Source: Citrobacter amalonaticus (GTDB lineage Bacteria > Pseudomonadota > Gammaproteobacteria > Enterobacterales > Enterobacteriaceae). From it: a stretch of DNA of 64,000 nt. Within the stretch, counting starts at the first letter, position 1. Each line of letters begins with the position of its first letter. Under the pieces are notes generated by a model. It saw only the letters and a program-made list of their open reading frames with translations, searched no databases and had not been told where the DNA came from. Shown in pieces: positions 1 to 11,997 of this stretch. The stretch covers positions 620,001 to 684,000 of the forward strand of contig NZ_CP014015.2 in the NCBI RefSeq assembly GCF_001559075.2. Reading direction: 5' to 3'. The translations under genes and the position numbers were made by a program.

Positions 1-1
1 C

Positions 2-286
2 ACCTGGCCGGAAGCGCGTAAGATGTTCCGCAAAAGCCCGTATCTCGACTCTCTCCCCGTGATTTCGGTGGATCTGTCGCGTCTGTCGGCCTATCACCTG
101 CGCGAGGTCCATGCCGAAGGACAATATTGCACAGCCGAAGTCGCCATTGCGCTGCTGGATCTGGCCGGTGATACCGATGCGGCAGGCAGCCTCGGCGAGC
201 ACTTTACCCGCTTTAAAACGCGCTACCTCGCAGGAAAAACCCAACATCAGGGAAGCATCACAGCAGAATCAGCAGAAAGCGTTTAG
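2..286 (+). CDS. tapT: TapT (YfiP), tRNA-uridine aminocarboxypropyltransferase, C-terminal part
   Basis: Only the last 94 codons are in the window; the frame is open to the left edge (TWPEARKM precedes the first internal Met), so the gene is partial at its 5' end. The sequence SPYLDSLPVISVDLSRLS and the tail EHFTRFKTRYLAGKTQH match my memory of the end of E. coli YfiP, a DTW-domain protein. The family makes the acp3U modification at U47 of some tRNAs from S-adenosylmethionine. The catalytic DTW motif lies outside the window and cannot be checked. The stop TAG is 35 bases before patZ on the same strand, as in E. coli. Confidence 0.9.
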   Translation, partial: TWPEARKMFRKSPYLDSLPVISVDLSRLSAYHLREVHAEGQYCTAEVAIALLDLAGDTDAAGSLGEHFTRFKTRYLAGKTQHQGSITAESAESV

Positions 287-321
287 AATCATTCGGTCAC
301 TTCTGTGTAAGGGAAACCGGT

Positions 322-2982
322 ATGAGTCAGCGAGGACTGGAAGCGCTTCTGCGACCAAAATCGATCGCGGTGGTCGGGGCATCGATGAAGCCCAATCGGG
401 CGGGATATCTGATGATGCGCAATCTGCTGGCGGGAGGATTTAACGGTCCCGTTTTGCCGGTAACCCCCGCCTGGAAAGCCGTTCTGGGCGTCCTGGCCTG
501 GCCCGATATTGCCAGTCTGCCCTTCACCCCCGACCTTGCCGTGTTGTGTACCAATGCCAGCCGCAATCTGGCCTTGCTGGAAGCGCTTGGGGAAAAAGGC
601 TGTAAAACCTGCATTATTCTCTCGGCCCCTGGCGCGCAACATGCAGAACTGCTGGCCTGCGCGCAACGCTACAACATGCGTCTGCTCGGCCCTAACAGTC
701 TTGGCCTGCTGGCGCCCTGGCAGGGGTTGAATGCCAGCTTTTCGCCGGTCCCGATTAAACGCGGCAAACTGGCGTTTATTTCTCAGTCCGCTGCGGTTTC
801 CAACACCATTCTCGACTGGGCACAGCAGCGGGAAATGGGGTTTTCCTATTTTATTGCGCTCGGCGACAGCCTGGATATTGATGTCGATGAGTTGCTGGAT
901 TATCTGGCGCGTGACAGCAAAACCAGCGCCATTTTGCTTTATCTCGAACATCTCAGCGATGCCCGACACTTTGTATCCGCCGCCCGTAGCGCCGCGCGCA
1001 ACAAACCCATTCTGGTCATTAAGAGCGGTCGCAGCCCGGCAGCGCAGCGGTTATTGCATACCAGCGCCGGAATGGATCCCGCCTGGGATGCCGCCATCCA
1101 GCGAGCCGGTTTGCTGCGTGTGAAAGATACCCATGAGCTCTTTTCCGCAGTGGAAACGCTCAGTCACATGCGCCCTCTGCGCGGTGACAGGCTGATGATC
1201 ATCAGCAACGGTGCCGCGCCTGCGGCGCTGGCGCTTGATCAACTCTGGTCCCGCAATGGCAAGCTGGCCATGCTGAGTGAGGAGACCAGCCAGAAACTGC
1301 GCGATGCTCTGCCTGCCCATGTCGAGATCGCCAACCCGCTGGATCTGCGTGACGATGCCAGCATTGAGCATTACACCCGGACGCTGGATATTCTGCTCGC
1401 CAGCCAGGACTTTGACGCACTGATGGTGATTCACTCCCCCAGTGCCGCCGCCCCCGCCACCGAGTGTGCTCAGGCGCTGATTGATGCCGTTAAGCATCAT
1501 CCACGTGGCAAATTTGTCTCGCTATTGACCAACTGGTGTGGAGAGTTTTCCTCTCAGGAAGCCCGCAGACTGTTCAGTGAAGCCGGGCTCCCTACCTACC
1601 GCACTCCGGAAGGGACGATCACCGCGTTTATGCATATGGTCGAGTACCGACGCAACCAGAAACAGCTGCGTGAAACGCCAGCCCTGCCCAGCAATCTGAC
1701 CTCCAACACGGCCCAGGCGCATGAACTGCTTCAGCAGGCGATTGCCGATGGGGCGACCTCACTCGATACCCATGAGGTTCAGCCGATCCTGCAGGCTTAT
1801 GGCTTACATACGCTCCCGACCTGGATTGCCGGCGACAGCATCGAAGCCGTCCACATCGCAGAACAGATTGGCTACCCGGTCGCGCTGAAGCTGCGTTCAC
1901 CGGACATCCCGCACAAATCTGAAGTTCAGGGCGTAATGCTCTACCTGCGCACGGCAAATGAAGTTCAGCAGGCGGCCAATGCAATTATTGATCGTGTGAA
2001 AATGACATGGCCGCAGGCGCGGATCCACGGTCTGCTGGTGCAGAGTATGGCGAACCGTGCGGGAGCGCAGGAACTGCGCGTGGTGGTTGAGCACGATCCC
2101 GTATTTGGCCCATTGATCATGTTGGGTGAAGGCGGCGTTGAGTGGCGGCCTGAAGAGCAGGCCGTGGTGGCGTTACCGCCGCTGAACATGAACCTGGCGC
2201 GCTATTTAGTGATTCAGGCGATCAAGAATAAAAAGATCCGTGGCCGCAGTGCACTGCGCCCGTTGGATGTCGCGGGGTTAAGTCAGTTGTTGGTTCAGGT
2301 CTCAAACCTGATTGTCGACTGCCCGGAGATCCAGCGTCTGGATATTCACCCACTGCTGGCCTCCGCCGGTGAGTTCACCGCCCTGGATGTCACGCTGGAT
2401 ATCGCCCCATTCGAGGGCGATAACGAAAGTCGTCTCGCCGTTCGCCCCTATCCACATCAACTGGAAGAGTGGGTGGAGATGAAAAATGGCGAGCAATGTC
2501 TGTTCCGTCCTATCCTGCCTGAAGATGAACCCCAGCTTCAGCAGTTTATTTCCCAGGTCACCAAAGAAGATCTTTATTACCGCTATTTCAGCGAGATCAA
2601 TGAATTTACTCATGAAGATTTAGCCAACATGACGCAGATCGACTACGATCGGGAAATGGCGTTTGTTGCGGTGAGGCGCGTTGAACGAACGGAAGAGATC
2701 CTTGGTGTGACGCGAGCGATCTCCGACCCGGATAATATTGATGCTGAATTTGCCGTACTGGTTCGTTCCGATCTCAAAGGGTTAGGGCTAGGTCGTCGAT
2801 TGCTGGAAAAATTGATTACCTATACACGAGATCACGGACTGAGAAGGCTGAATGGTATTACGATGCCAAATAATCGTGGCATGGTCGCGCTGGCGCGTAA
2901 GCTTGGGTTTAGCGTGGATATCCAGCTCGAAGAGGGAATCGTCGGGCTGTCGCTGGATCTGGCTCCGCCCGAGGAATCGTGA
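322..2982 (+). CDS. patZ: PatZ, GNAT protein lysine acetyltransferase with acyl-CoA synthetase-like domains
   Basis: An 886-residue protein, the same length as E. coli PatZ (YfiQ/Pka). The N-terminal two thirds resemble an NDP-forming acyl-CoA synthetase: a CoA-binding Rossmann domain (SIAVVGASMKPNRAGY, about residues 12-28), ligase-CoA domains, and an ATP-grasp-like domain from about 480 to 690. The C-terminal 170 residues are a GNAT acetyltransferase with the acetyl-CoA loop KGLGLGRRLLEKL near residue 820. Known role: acetylates lysines of metabolic enzymes such as acetyl-CoA synthetase, using acetyl-CoA. The cytoplasmic enzyme follows tapT closely and precedes pssA, as in E. coli. The ATG at 322 gives the expected N-terminus MSQRGLEALLRPKS. 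Confidence 0.97.
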   Translation: MSQRGLEALLRPKSIAVVGASMKPNRAGYLMMRNLLAGGFNGPVLPVTPAWKAVLGVLAWPDIASLPFTPDLAVLCTNASRNLALLEALGEKGCKTCIILSAPGAQHAELLACAQRYNMRLLGPNSLGLLAPWQGLNASFSPVPIKRGKLAFISQSAAVSNTILDWAQQREMGFSYFIALGDSLDIDVDELLDYLARDSKTSAILLYLEHLSDARHFVSAARSAARNKPILVIKSGRSPAAQRLLHTSAGMDPAWDAAIQRAGLLRVKDTHELFSAVETLSHMRPLRGDRLMIISNGAAPAALALDQLWSRNGKLAMLSEETSQKLRDALPAHVEIANPLDLRDDASIEHYTRTLDILLASQDFDALMVIHSPSAAAPATECAQALIDAVKHHPRGKFVSLLTNWCGEFSSQEARRLFSEAGLPTYRTPEGTITAFMHMVEYRRNQKQLRETPALPSNLTSNTAQAHELLQQAIADGATSLDTHEVQPILQAYGLHTLPTWIAGDSIEAVHIAEQIGYPVALKLRSPDIPHKSEVQGVMLYLRTANEVQQAANAIIDRVKMTWPQARIHGLLVQSMANRAGAQELRVVVEHDPVFGPLIMLGEGGVEWRPEEQAVVALPPLNMNLARYLVIQAIKNKKIRGRSALRPLDVAGLSQLLVQVSNLIVDCPEIQRLDIHPLLASAGEFTALDVTLDIAPFEGDNESRLAVRPYPHQLEEWVEMKNGEQCLFRPILPEDEPQLQQFISQVTKEDLYYRYFSEINEFTHEDLANMTQIDYDREMAFVAVRRVERTEEILGVTRAISDPDNIDAEFAVLVRSDLKGLGLGRRLLEKLITYTRDHGLRRLNGITMPNNRGMVALARKLGFSVDIQLEEGIVGLSLDLAPPEES

Positions 2983-3095
2983 GTAAGGTACTGGAAATGT
3001 TGACCACTTTAACGGGGACGGTGTTATCATTGCCCGCTTATGTCGTCTGCATAGCACAGAGGACCCTTCAATGAACAGAGAAGAAATGCACTGTG

Positions 3096-4451
3096 ATGTT
3101 GTCAAAATTTAAGCGTAATAAACATCAACAACACCTTGCCCAACTACCTAAGATTTCTCAATCAGTTGATGATGTCGATTTCTTTTATGCTCCCGCCAGG
3201 TTCAGGGAGACCCTGCTGGAAAAGATAGCCAGCGCGAAGCAGCGCATTTGCATTATTGCCCTGTATCTGGAACAGGATGACGGTGGCAAAGGCATTCTTA
3301 GCGCGCTTTACGAGGCGAAACGGCAGCGTCCTGAACTGGATGTTCGGGTACTCGTCGACTGGCATCGTGCGCAGCGTGGACGTATTGGCGCGGCAGCATC
3401 CAATACCAACGCTGACTGGTATTGCCGAATGGCGCATGAAAATCCGGGTGTCGATGTTCCGGTATACGGTGTGCCTATCAATACTCGCGAAGCCCTCGGC
3501 GTTCTGCACTTTAAAGGCTTTATCATCGATGATAGCGTCCTGTACAGCGGCGCCAGTCTGAACGATGTCTATCTGCATCAGCACGATAAATATCGCTATG
3601 ACCGTTATCAGTTAATCCGCAACGCCAGAATGGCTGACATCATGTTCGAGTGGGTGACCCATAACCTGATGAATGGTCGTGGCGTAAATCGTCTGGATAA
3701 TACCCAGCGTCCGAAAAGCCCGGAGATTAAAAACGACATTCGTTTATACCGCCAGGAGCTTCGTGACGCGGCTTATCACTTCCAGGGCGATGCCGATAAT
3801 GAACAGTTGTCCGTGACGCCATTGGTTGGTCTGGGGAAATCCAGCCTGCTGAACAAAACCATTTTCCACCTTATGCCCTGTGCGGAGCATAAGCTCACGA
3901 TTTGCACCCCCTATTTCAACCTGCCAGCAATTCTTGTCCGCAACATCATTCAACTGCTGCGCGAAGGGAAGAAGGTTGAGATCATTGTGGGGGATAAAAC
4001 CGCCAACGATTTTTATATCCCGGAAAATGAGCCATTTAAGATAATCGGCGCACTGCCCTATCTCTATGAGATTAACCTGCGTCGCTTCCTGAGCCGTTTG
4101 CAGTATTACGTCAATACCGATCAACTGGTCGTCCGCTTGTGGAAAGATGACGACAATACCTACCATCTCAAAGGGATGTGGATCGATGACAAGTGGATGC
4201 TGCTGACCGGGAACAACCTCAACCCGCGCGCCTGGCGTCTGGATCTGGAAAATGCGATTCTGATCCACGATCCTAAGCAAGAGCTGGCTGCGCAGCGCGA
4301 GAAAGAGCTGGCGCTAATTCGTACGCATACCACGGTCGTTAAGCACTATCGTGACTTGCAGAGCATTGCCGATTACCCGGTAAAAGTTCGCAAACTGATC
4401 CGTCGATTACGTCGTATTCGAATCGACAGGCTGATAAGCCGTATTCTGTAA
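3096..4451 (+). CDS. pssA: PssA, CDP-diacylglycerol-serine O-phosphatidyltransferase
   Basis: Phosphatidylserine synthase of the phospholipase D superfamily; it condenses CDP-diacylglycerol with L-serine, the first step to phosphatidylethanolamine, at the membrane surface. Two HKD-type motifs are visible: HFKGFIIDD near residue 138 and HLKGMWIDD near residue 357. The basic C-terminus (KLIRRLRRIRIDRL) fits peripheral binding to acidic lipids. A GTG at 3093 directly precedes the ATG at 3096; I chose the ATG because it gives the 451-residue E. coli form starting MLSKFKRNKHQQ. A strong terminator begins four bases after the stop. Confidence 0.97.
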   Translation: MLSKFKRNKHQQHLAQLPKISQSVDDVDFFYAPARFRETLLEKIASAKQRICIIALYLEQDDGGKGILSALYEAKRQRPELDVRVLVDWHRAQRGRIGAAASNTNADWYCRMAHENPGVDVPVYGVPINTREALGVLHFKGFIIDDSVLYSGASLNDVYLHQHDKYRYDRYQLIRNARMADIMFEWVTHNLMNGRGVNRLDNTQRPKSPEIKNDIRLYRQELRDAAYHFQGDADNEQLSVTPLVGLGKSSLLNKTIFHLMPCAEHKLTICTPYFNLPAILVRNIIQLLREGKKVEIIVGDKTANDFYIPENEPFKIIGALPYLYEINLRRFLSRLQYYVNTDQLVVRLWKDDDNTYHLKGMWIDDKWMLLTGNNLNPRAWRLDLENAILIHDPKQELAAQREKELALIRTHTTVVKHYRDLQSIADYPVKVRKLIRRLRRIRIDRLISRIL

Positions 4452-4454
4452 GTG

Positions 4455-4480
4455 AAACCCCGTCCTGAACGGGGTTTTTT
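4455..4480 (+). terminator. Rho-independent terminator of pssA
   Basis: The inverted repeat ACCCCGT/ACGGGGT with a four-base loop (CCTG), followed by six T residues, starts four bases after the pssA stop. It lies inside the longest open frame of yfiM, which is why the upstream GTG at 4452 is not a credible yfiM start. Confidence 0.9.
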
Positions 4481-4490
4481 CTATGGGGGC

Positions 4491-4817
4491 ATGGTGCGCG
4501 TTATTTTTCTTCTGAGCGCTTTTATTCTGTCAGGCTGTAGCCATATGGCGCAGGACAGCTGGAGTGGGCAGGACAAAGCACAGCACTTTATTGCTTCCGC
4601 GATGCTCTCAGCCGCAGGTAATGAGTACGCGCAACATCAGGGAATGGGCCGCGATCGCAGTGCGATGATCGGATTTATGTTCTCGGTCAGTCTGGGGGCG
4701 TCAAAGGAGCTTTGGGATAGCCGCCCCGCAGGGAGCGGCTGGAGCTGGAAAGACTTTGCCTGGGATGTCGCCGGTGCAACGACCGGCTATACCCTCTGGC
4801 AAATGGCGCATTACTAG
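4491..4817 (+). CDS. yfiM: YfiM, small putative lipoprotein
   Basis: A protein of about 107 residues with a lipoprotein signal ending in the lipobox LSGC (FILSGCSHMAQ). The body has the E. coli YfiM signatures SGQDKAQHFIASAML and GASKELWDSRP, and ends in TGYTLWQMAHY. Function is not established. The open frame reaches back to 4452, but those codons encode the pssA terminator hairpin. I therefore use ATG 4491; GTG 4494, one codon later, is equally possible and would match the E. coli length. The stop TAG overlaps the kgtP stop on the other strand by three bases. Confidence 0.88.
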   Translation: MVRVIFLLSAFILSGCSHMAQDSWSGQDKAQHFIASAMLSAAGNEYAQHQGMGRDRSAMIGFMFSVSLGASKELWDSRPAGSGWSWKDFAWDVAGATTGYTLWQMAHY

Positions 4818-6112
4818 AGGCGCAGACCTTTCCCTTTGCGATGCAGCGTCAGCGAAACCAGAAATGCGACGATCGACATCACGGTGACATACCAGAAGAA
4901 CGACGTCTCCATACCGACAGACTTCAGCGACAGCGCCACATATTCCGCCGAACCGCCAAACAGAGCATTCGCCACAGCATAAGAAAGCCCAACGCCCAAT
5001 GCACGAACCTGTGCCGGAAACATTTCAGCTTTCAATATACCGCTGATCGAGGTGTAGAAACTGACGATCAGCAGCGCGCACATCACCAGACCAAATGCTG
5101 CGTACGGCGAAGTCACATTCTGAAGCGCGGTCAAAATGGGTACAGTAAACAGGGTTGCCAGTGCACCAAAGCACAACATGGAGGTACGTCGGCCAATTTT
5201 ATCTGACAACGCACCAAACAGCGGTTGCACGAGCATATAAACAAATAACGCCGCTGTCATAATACCGCTTGCCACATTGGCATGCATACCTGCGGTGTTC
5301 ACCAGATACTTTTGCATATAGGTGGTGAAGGTATAGAAGCACAGCGATCCCGCCGCCGTGAACCCGAGCACCATGATGAACGCTCTACGGTTGCGCCATA
5401 ACCCTTTCAGCGATCCGGCCTCCTTCAGCGCACGCGTTTCCTGCTTTGACGTTTCATCCAACTGACGACGCAACCAGAGCGCCACAACCGCCAGTACCGC
5501 GCCTAACGCGAAGGGAATACGCCAGCCCCACTCTCTGAGTGCAGAATCTTCCATAGTCTGCTGTAAGACAACCACAACCAGCAGCGCCAAAAGCTGACCA
5601 CCGATAAGTGTGACGTACTGGAAAGAGGCGTAAAATCCTTTACGACCTTCGACGGCAACTTCACTCATGTAGGTCGCGCTGGTGCCATACTCCCCACCAA
5701 CAGATAACCCCTGGAACAAACGCGCCAGCAGTAACAGCGCCGGAGCCCAGGTTCCAATGGTTTCATAACCCGGCAGGCAGGCGATCACCAGCGATCCCAG
5801 ACACATCATGCAAACGGACAAAAGCATGGATTTTTTACGACCATGTTTATCGGCGATACGGCCGAATAGCCAGCCGCCAATAGGACGCATTAAAAACCCA
5901 GCTGCAAAAACGCCTGCGGTTTGTAGTAGTTGCGTTGTCGTGTTTCCGGAAGGAAAGAAGATGTGGGCAAAATAGAGCGAGCAAAACGAGTAGACATAGA
6001 AATCAAACCATTCAACCAGATTTCCGGATGACGCGCCTACAATTGCCCATATGCGACGACGGGTATCACTGTCAGTCAGTGATCCGTTCGCAGTTACACT
6101 GCTTTCAGTCAT
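4814..6112 (-). CDS. kgtP: KgtP, alpha-ketoglutarate/H+ symporter
   Basis: A 432-residue major facilitator superfamily permease of the metabolite-H+ symporter family, with 12 predicted membrane segments. Family motifs visible are WFDFYVYSFCSLYFA near the N-terminus, the loop 2-3 motif RPIGGWLFGRIADKHGRKKS, and ARLFQGLSVGGEYGTS in the fourth segment region. It imports 2-oxoglutarate across the inner membrane with protons. The length and the N-terminus MTESSVTANG match E. coli KgtP (WitA). A GGAG ribosome site lies about 11 bases before the ATG. Gene order pssA-yfiM-kgtP-rRNA operon is as in E. coli. Confidence 0.97.
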   Translation of the reverse strand: MTESSVTANGSLTDSDTRRRIWAIVGASSGNLVEWFDFYVYSFCSLYFAHIFFPSGNTTTQLLQTAGVFAAGFLMRPIGGWLFGRIADKHGRKKSMLLSVCMMCLGSLVIACLPGYETIGTWAPALLLLARLFQGLSVGGEYGTSATYMSEVAVEGRKGFYASFQYVTLIGGQLLALLVVVVLQQTMEDSALREWGWRIPFALGAVLAVVALWLRRQLDETSKQETRALKEAGSLKGLWRNRRAFIMVLGFTAAGSLCFYTFTTYMQKYLVNTAGMHANVASGIMTAALFVYMLVQPLFGALSDKIGRRTSMLCFGALATLFTVPILTALQNVTSPYAAFGLVMCALLIVSFYTSISGILKAEMFPAQVRALGVGLSYAVANALFGGSAEYVALSLKSVGMETSFFWYVTVMSIVAFLVSLTLHRKGKGLRL

Positions 6113-6357
6113 TAAAGTTGTACTCCTGCCAAAGATCCGATTGTGCTTGTCGGTTGTGTTTGCTGTCTTTTTTAGTAAACGAAATGTTATATAATTGTTA
6201 TATATTATTATGTGACAGCGATCGCGGTTTTAATTAGCAGGGAAAGAATTTAGGAGTAAGCGCAGGCACTAGATGATGGGATTCAGGGTAACGGGGCGCG
6301 CAGAGGTCGACGATCCTGGACTGCCGTATCCGTTAACCACAGGGCCTTGTACTGACT
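6113..6357. other. Intergenic region between kgtP and the REP element
   Basis: About 245 bases with no credible gene. The part nearest kgtP (about 6170-6240) is very AT-rich, with several overlapping TATAAT-like hexamers reading toward kgtP, so the kgtP promoter is likely there; I cannot choose one. The rest (6241-6357) shows no recognisable feature. Short open frames of 60-75 codons here lack similarity or a ribosome site. Confidence 0.5.
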
Positions 6358-6432
6358 GTAGGCCGGATAAGGCGAAGCCGCCATCCGGCAGTGGTGCGAT
6401 AGTCTGCCTGAGGCGCTGCGCTTATCAGCACC
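6358..6432. repeat. REP/BIME element downstream of the rRNA operon
   Basis: The first copy is a typical enterobacterial REP palindrome: GGCCGGATAAGGCG, loop AA, then GCCGCCATCCGGCA at 6361-6390. A decayed second copy in the opposite sense (TGCCTGAGGCGCTGCGCTTATCAG) follows at 6405-6430. It sits just beyond the rRNA operon terminator, outside any gene, as REP elements usually do. Confidence 0.85.
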
Positions 6433-6454
6433 TGCCACAGGCTTACTACAGACG

Positions 6455-6484
6455 CAAAAAAGCCCATCCGTCAGGATGGGCTTC
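6455..6484 (-). terminator. Terminator of the rRNA operon
   Basis: On the minus strand a stem AGCCCATCC/GGATGGGCT with a four-base loop (TGAC) is followed by TTTTTTGC. It starts about a dozen bases past the mature 5S end, in the position of the rrn T1 terminators. Confidence 0.9.
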
Positions 6485-6496
6485 TTCACTTATTTG

Positions 6497-6616
6497 ATGC
6501 CTGGCAGTTCCCTACTCTCGCATGGGGAGACCCCACACTACCATCGGCGCTACGGCGTTTCACTTCTGAGTTCGGCATGGGGTCAGGTGGGACCACCGCG
6601 CTACAGCCGCCAGGCA
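6497..6616 (-). rRNA. rrfG: 5S ribosomal RNA
   Basis: A 120-base match in memory to E. coli 5S rRNA: on the minus strand it starts TGCCTGGCGGCTGTAGCG and ends GGAACTGCCAGGCAT, with the two ends pairing as helix I. It is the last gene of the operon, 119 bases after 23S. The symbol assumes this is the E. coli rrnG position, supported by the kgtP and clpB flanks. Confidence 0.97.
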
Positions 6617-6735
6617 AATTCTTTTGTGCTCAGTACGCAATATTTTATCGCATCAGCTGCGAAAATTATTGCGTACTACAATCCGGTATCAAGCTGAAAA
6701 ATCTCTCTATTCCGCCAAAACATCTTCGGCGTTGT

Positions 6736-9642
<2,907 letters not shown>

Positions 9643-9750
9643 TCACAACCCGAAGATGTTTCTTTCGATTCATCATCGTGATTGCGAAAATTTGAGAGAC
9701 TCGAACACACCAATAAAGATGTGTCGTTTCAATTTTCAGCTTGATCCAGA

Positions 9751-9763
9751 TTTTTAAAGAGCA
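9751..9763 (-). promoter_or_regulatory. boxA antitermination site in the 16S-23S spacer
   Basis: The minus strand reads TGCTCTTTAAAAA between tRNA-Glu and 23S, matching the spacer boxA of rRNA operons. It loads the NusB/S10 antitermination complex onto RNA polymerase in the family. Confidence 0.75.
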
Positions 9764-9839
9764 AATATCTCAAACATGACTCGCTGAGTCAGTTTTGAGA
9801 TACAGGGGCCGGCGACTTTCACTCACACAAACCAGCAAG

Positions 9840-9915
9840 TGGCGTCCCCTAGGGGATTCGAACCCCTGTTACCGCCGTGAAAGGGCGGTGTCCTGGGCCT
9901 CTAGACGAAGGGGAC
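9840..9915 (-). tRNA. gltW: tRNA-Glu (anticodon UUC)
   Basis: A 76-base tRNA with encoded CCA. The minus strand starts GTCCCCTTCGTCTAGAGGCC, has the anticodon loop CCTTTCAC (anticodon TTC), the T arm GGTTCGAATCC, and an acceptor stem GTCCCCT/AGGGGAC followed by GCCA. It lies in the 16S-23S spacer, the arrangement of E. coli rrnG, rrnB, rrnC and rrnE. The symbol gltW follows from the rrnG map position. Confidence 0.97.
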
Positions 9916-10001
9916 ACTGAAGTCTGCTTCGGCAAGACGCCTTGCTATTCACTTTTCATCAGACAATCTGTGTGGGCACTGCAAAGGCAGGTTCTTTAAG
10001 G

Positions 10002-11543
<1,542 letters not shown>

Positions 11544-11676
11544 AAGTTTGATGCTCTTAGAATTAAACGTCGTAATGAATTACGTGTTCACTCTTTGAGA
11601 CTTGGTATTCATTTTTCGTCTTGCGACGTTAAGAATCCATGTCACTCTGAGTGCCCACACAGATTGTCTGATAAAT

Positions 11677-11688
11677 TGTTAAAGAGCA
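11677..11688 (-). promoter_or_regulatory. boxA antitermination site in the rRNA leader
   Basis: The minus strand reads TGCTCTTTAACA, identical to the enterobacterial rrn leader boxA, about 135 bases before the 16S gene and just after P2. Confidence 0.85.
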
Positions 11689-11725
11689 GTGCCGCTTCGC
11701 TTTTTCTCAGCGGCGCGGGGTGTGC

Positions 11726-11753
11726 ATAATACGCTTTCCCGCTTCAGAGTCAA
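11726..11753 (-). promoter_or_regulatory. rRNA operon promoter P2
   Basis: On the minus strand TTGACT, a 16-base spacer, then TATTAT. The flanking sequence GCACACCCCGCGCCGCTGAG is that of rrn P2 regions in E. coli. Confidence 0.88.
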
Positions 11754-11844
11754 GCATTTATTTCGCTTTTCTCTGTGGGCGTTCATCTCTGAAGCCCGCT
11801 GACCCGGCGGCTTGCGTGCCGTTGTTCCGTGTCAGTGGAGGCGC

Positions 11845-11895
11845 ATTATAGGGAGTTATTTCGGGCTGACAAGTCAAAAATACAAAAAACTTATC
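11845..11895 (-). promoter_or_regulatory. rRNA operon promoter P1 with upstream A/T-rich element
   Basis: On the minus strand TTGTCA at 11872-11867, a 16-base spacer and TATAAT at 11850-11845, followed by the GC-rich discriminator GCGCCTCCACTGAC. These are the features of the growth-rate and ppGpp-controlled rrn P1 promoter. An A/T-rich stretch at 11873-11895 sits where the UP element binds the RNA polymerase alpha subunit. Fis sites are expected further upstream but I cannot define them by eye. Confidence 0.88.
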
Positions 11896-11956
11896 AACCG
11901 CTCACTTTCCAGGCAAATCACCCTATAAACCGTCATTTTAGCCTGGTTTTTAAACA

Positions 11957-11988
11957 AAAATGGGCTCCGAAGAGCCCATTTATTATTT
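11957..11988 (-). terminator. Rho-independent terminator of clpB
   Basis: On the minus strand the stem ATGGGCTC, loop TTCG, stem GAGCCCAT, followed by TTTTTG. It begins about ten bases after the clpB stop and separates clpB from the rRNA promoter region. Confidence 0.9.
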
Positions 11989-11997
11989 CATCAAGCA

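Noticed and set aside
289..969. 226-codon minus-strand frame over patZ
   Set aside because: It is the shadow of the strongly supported patZ frame.
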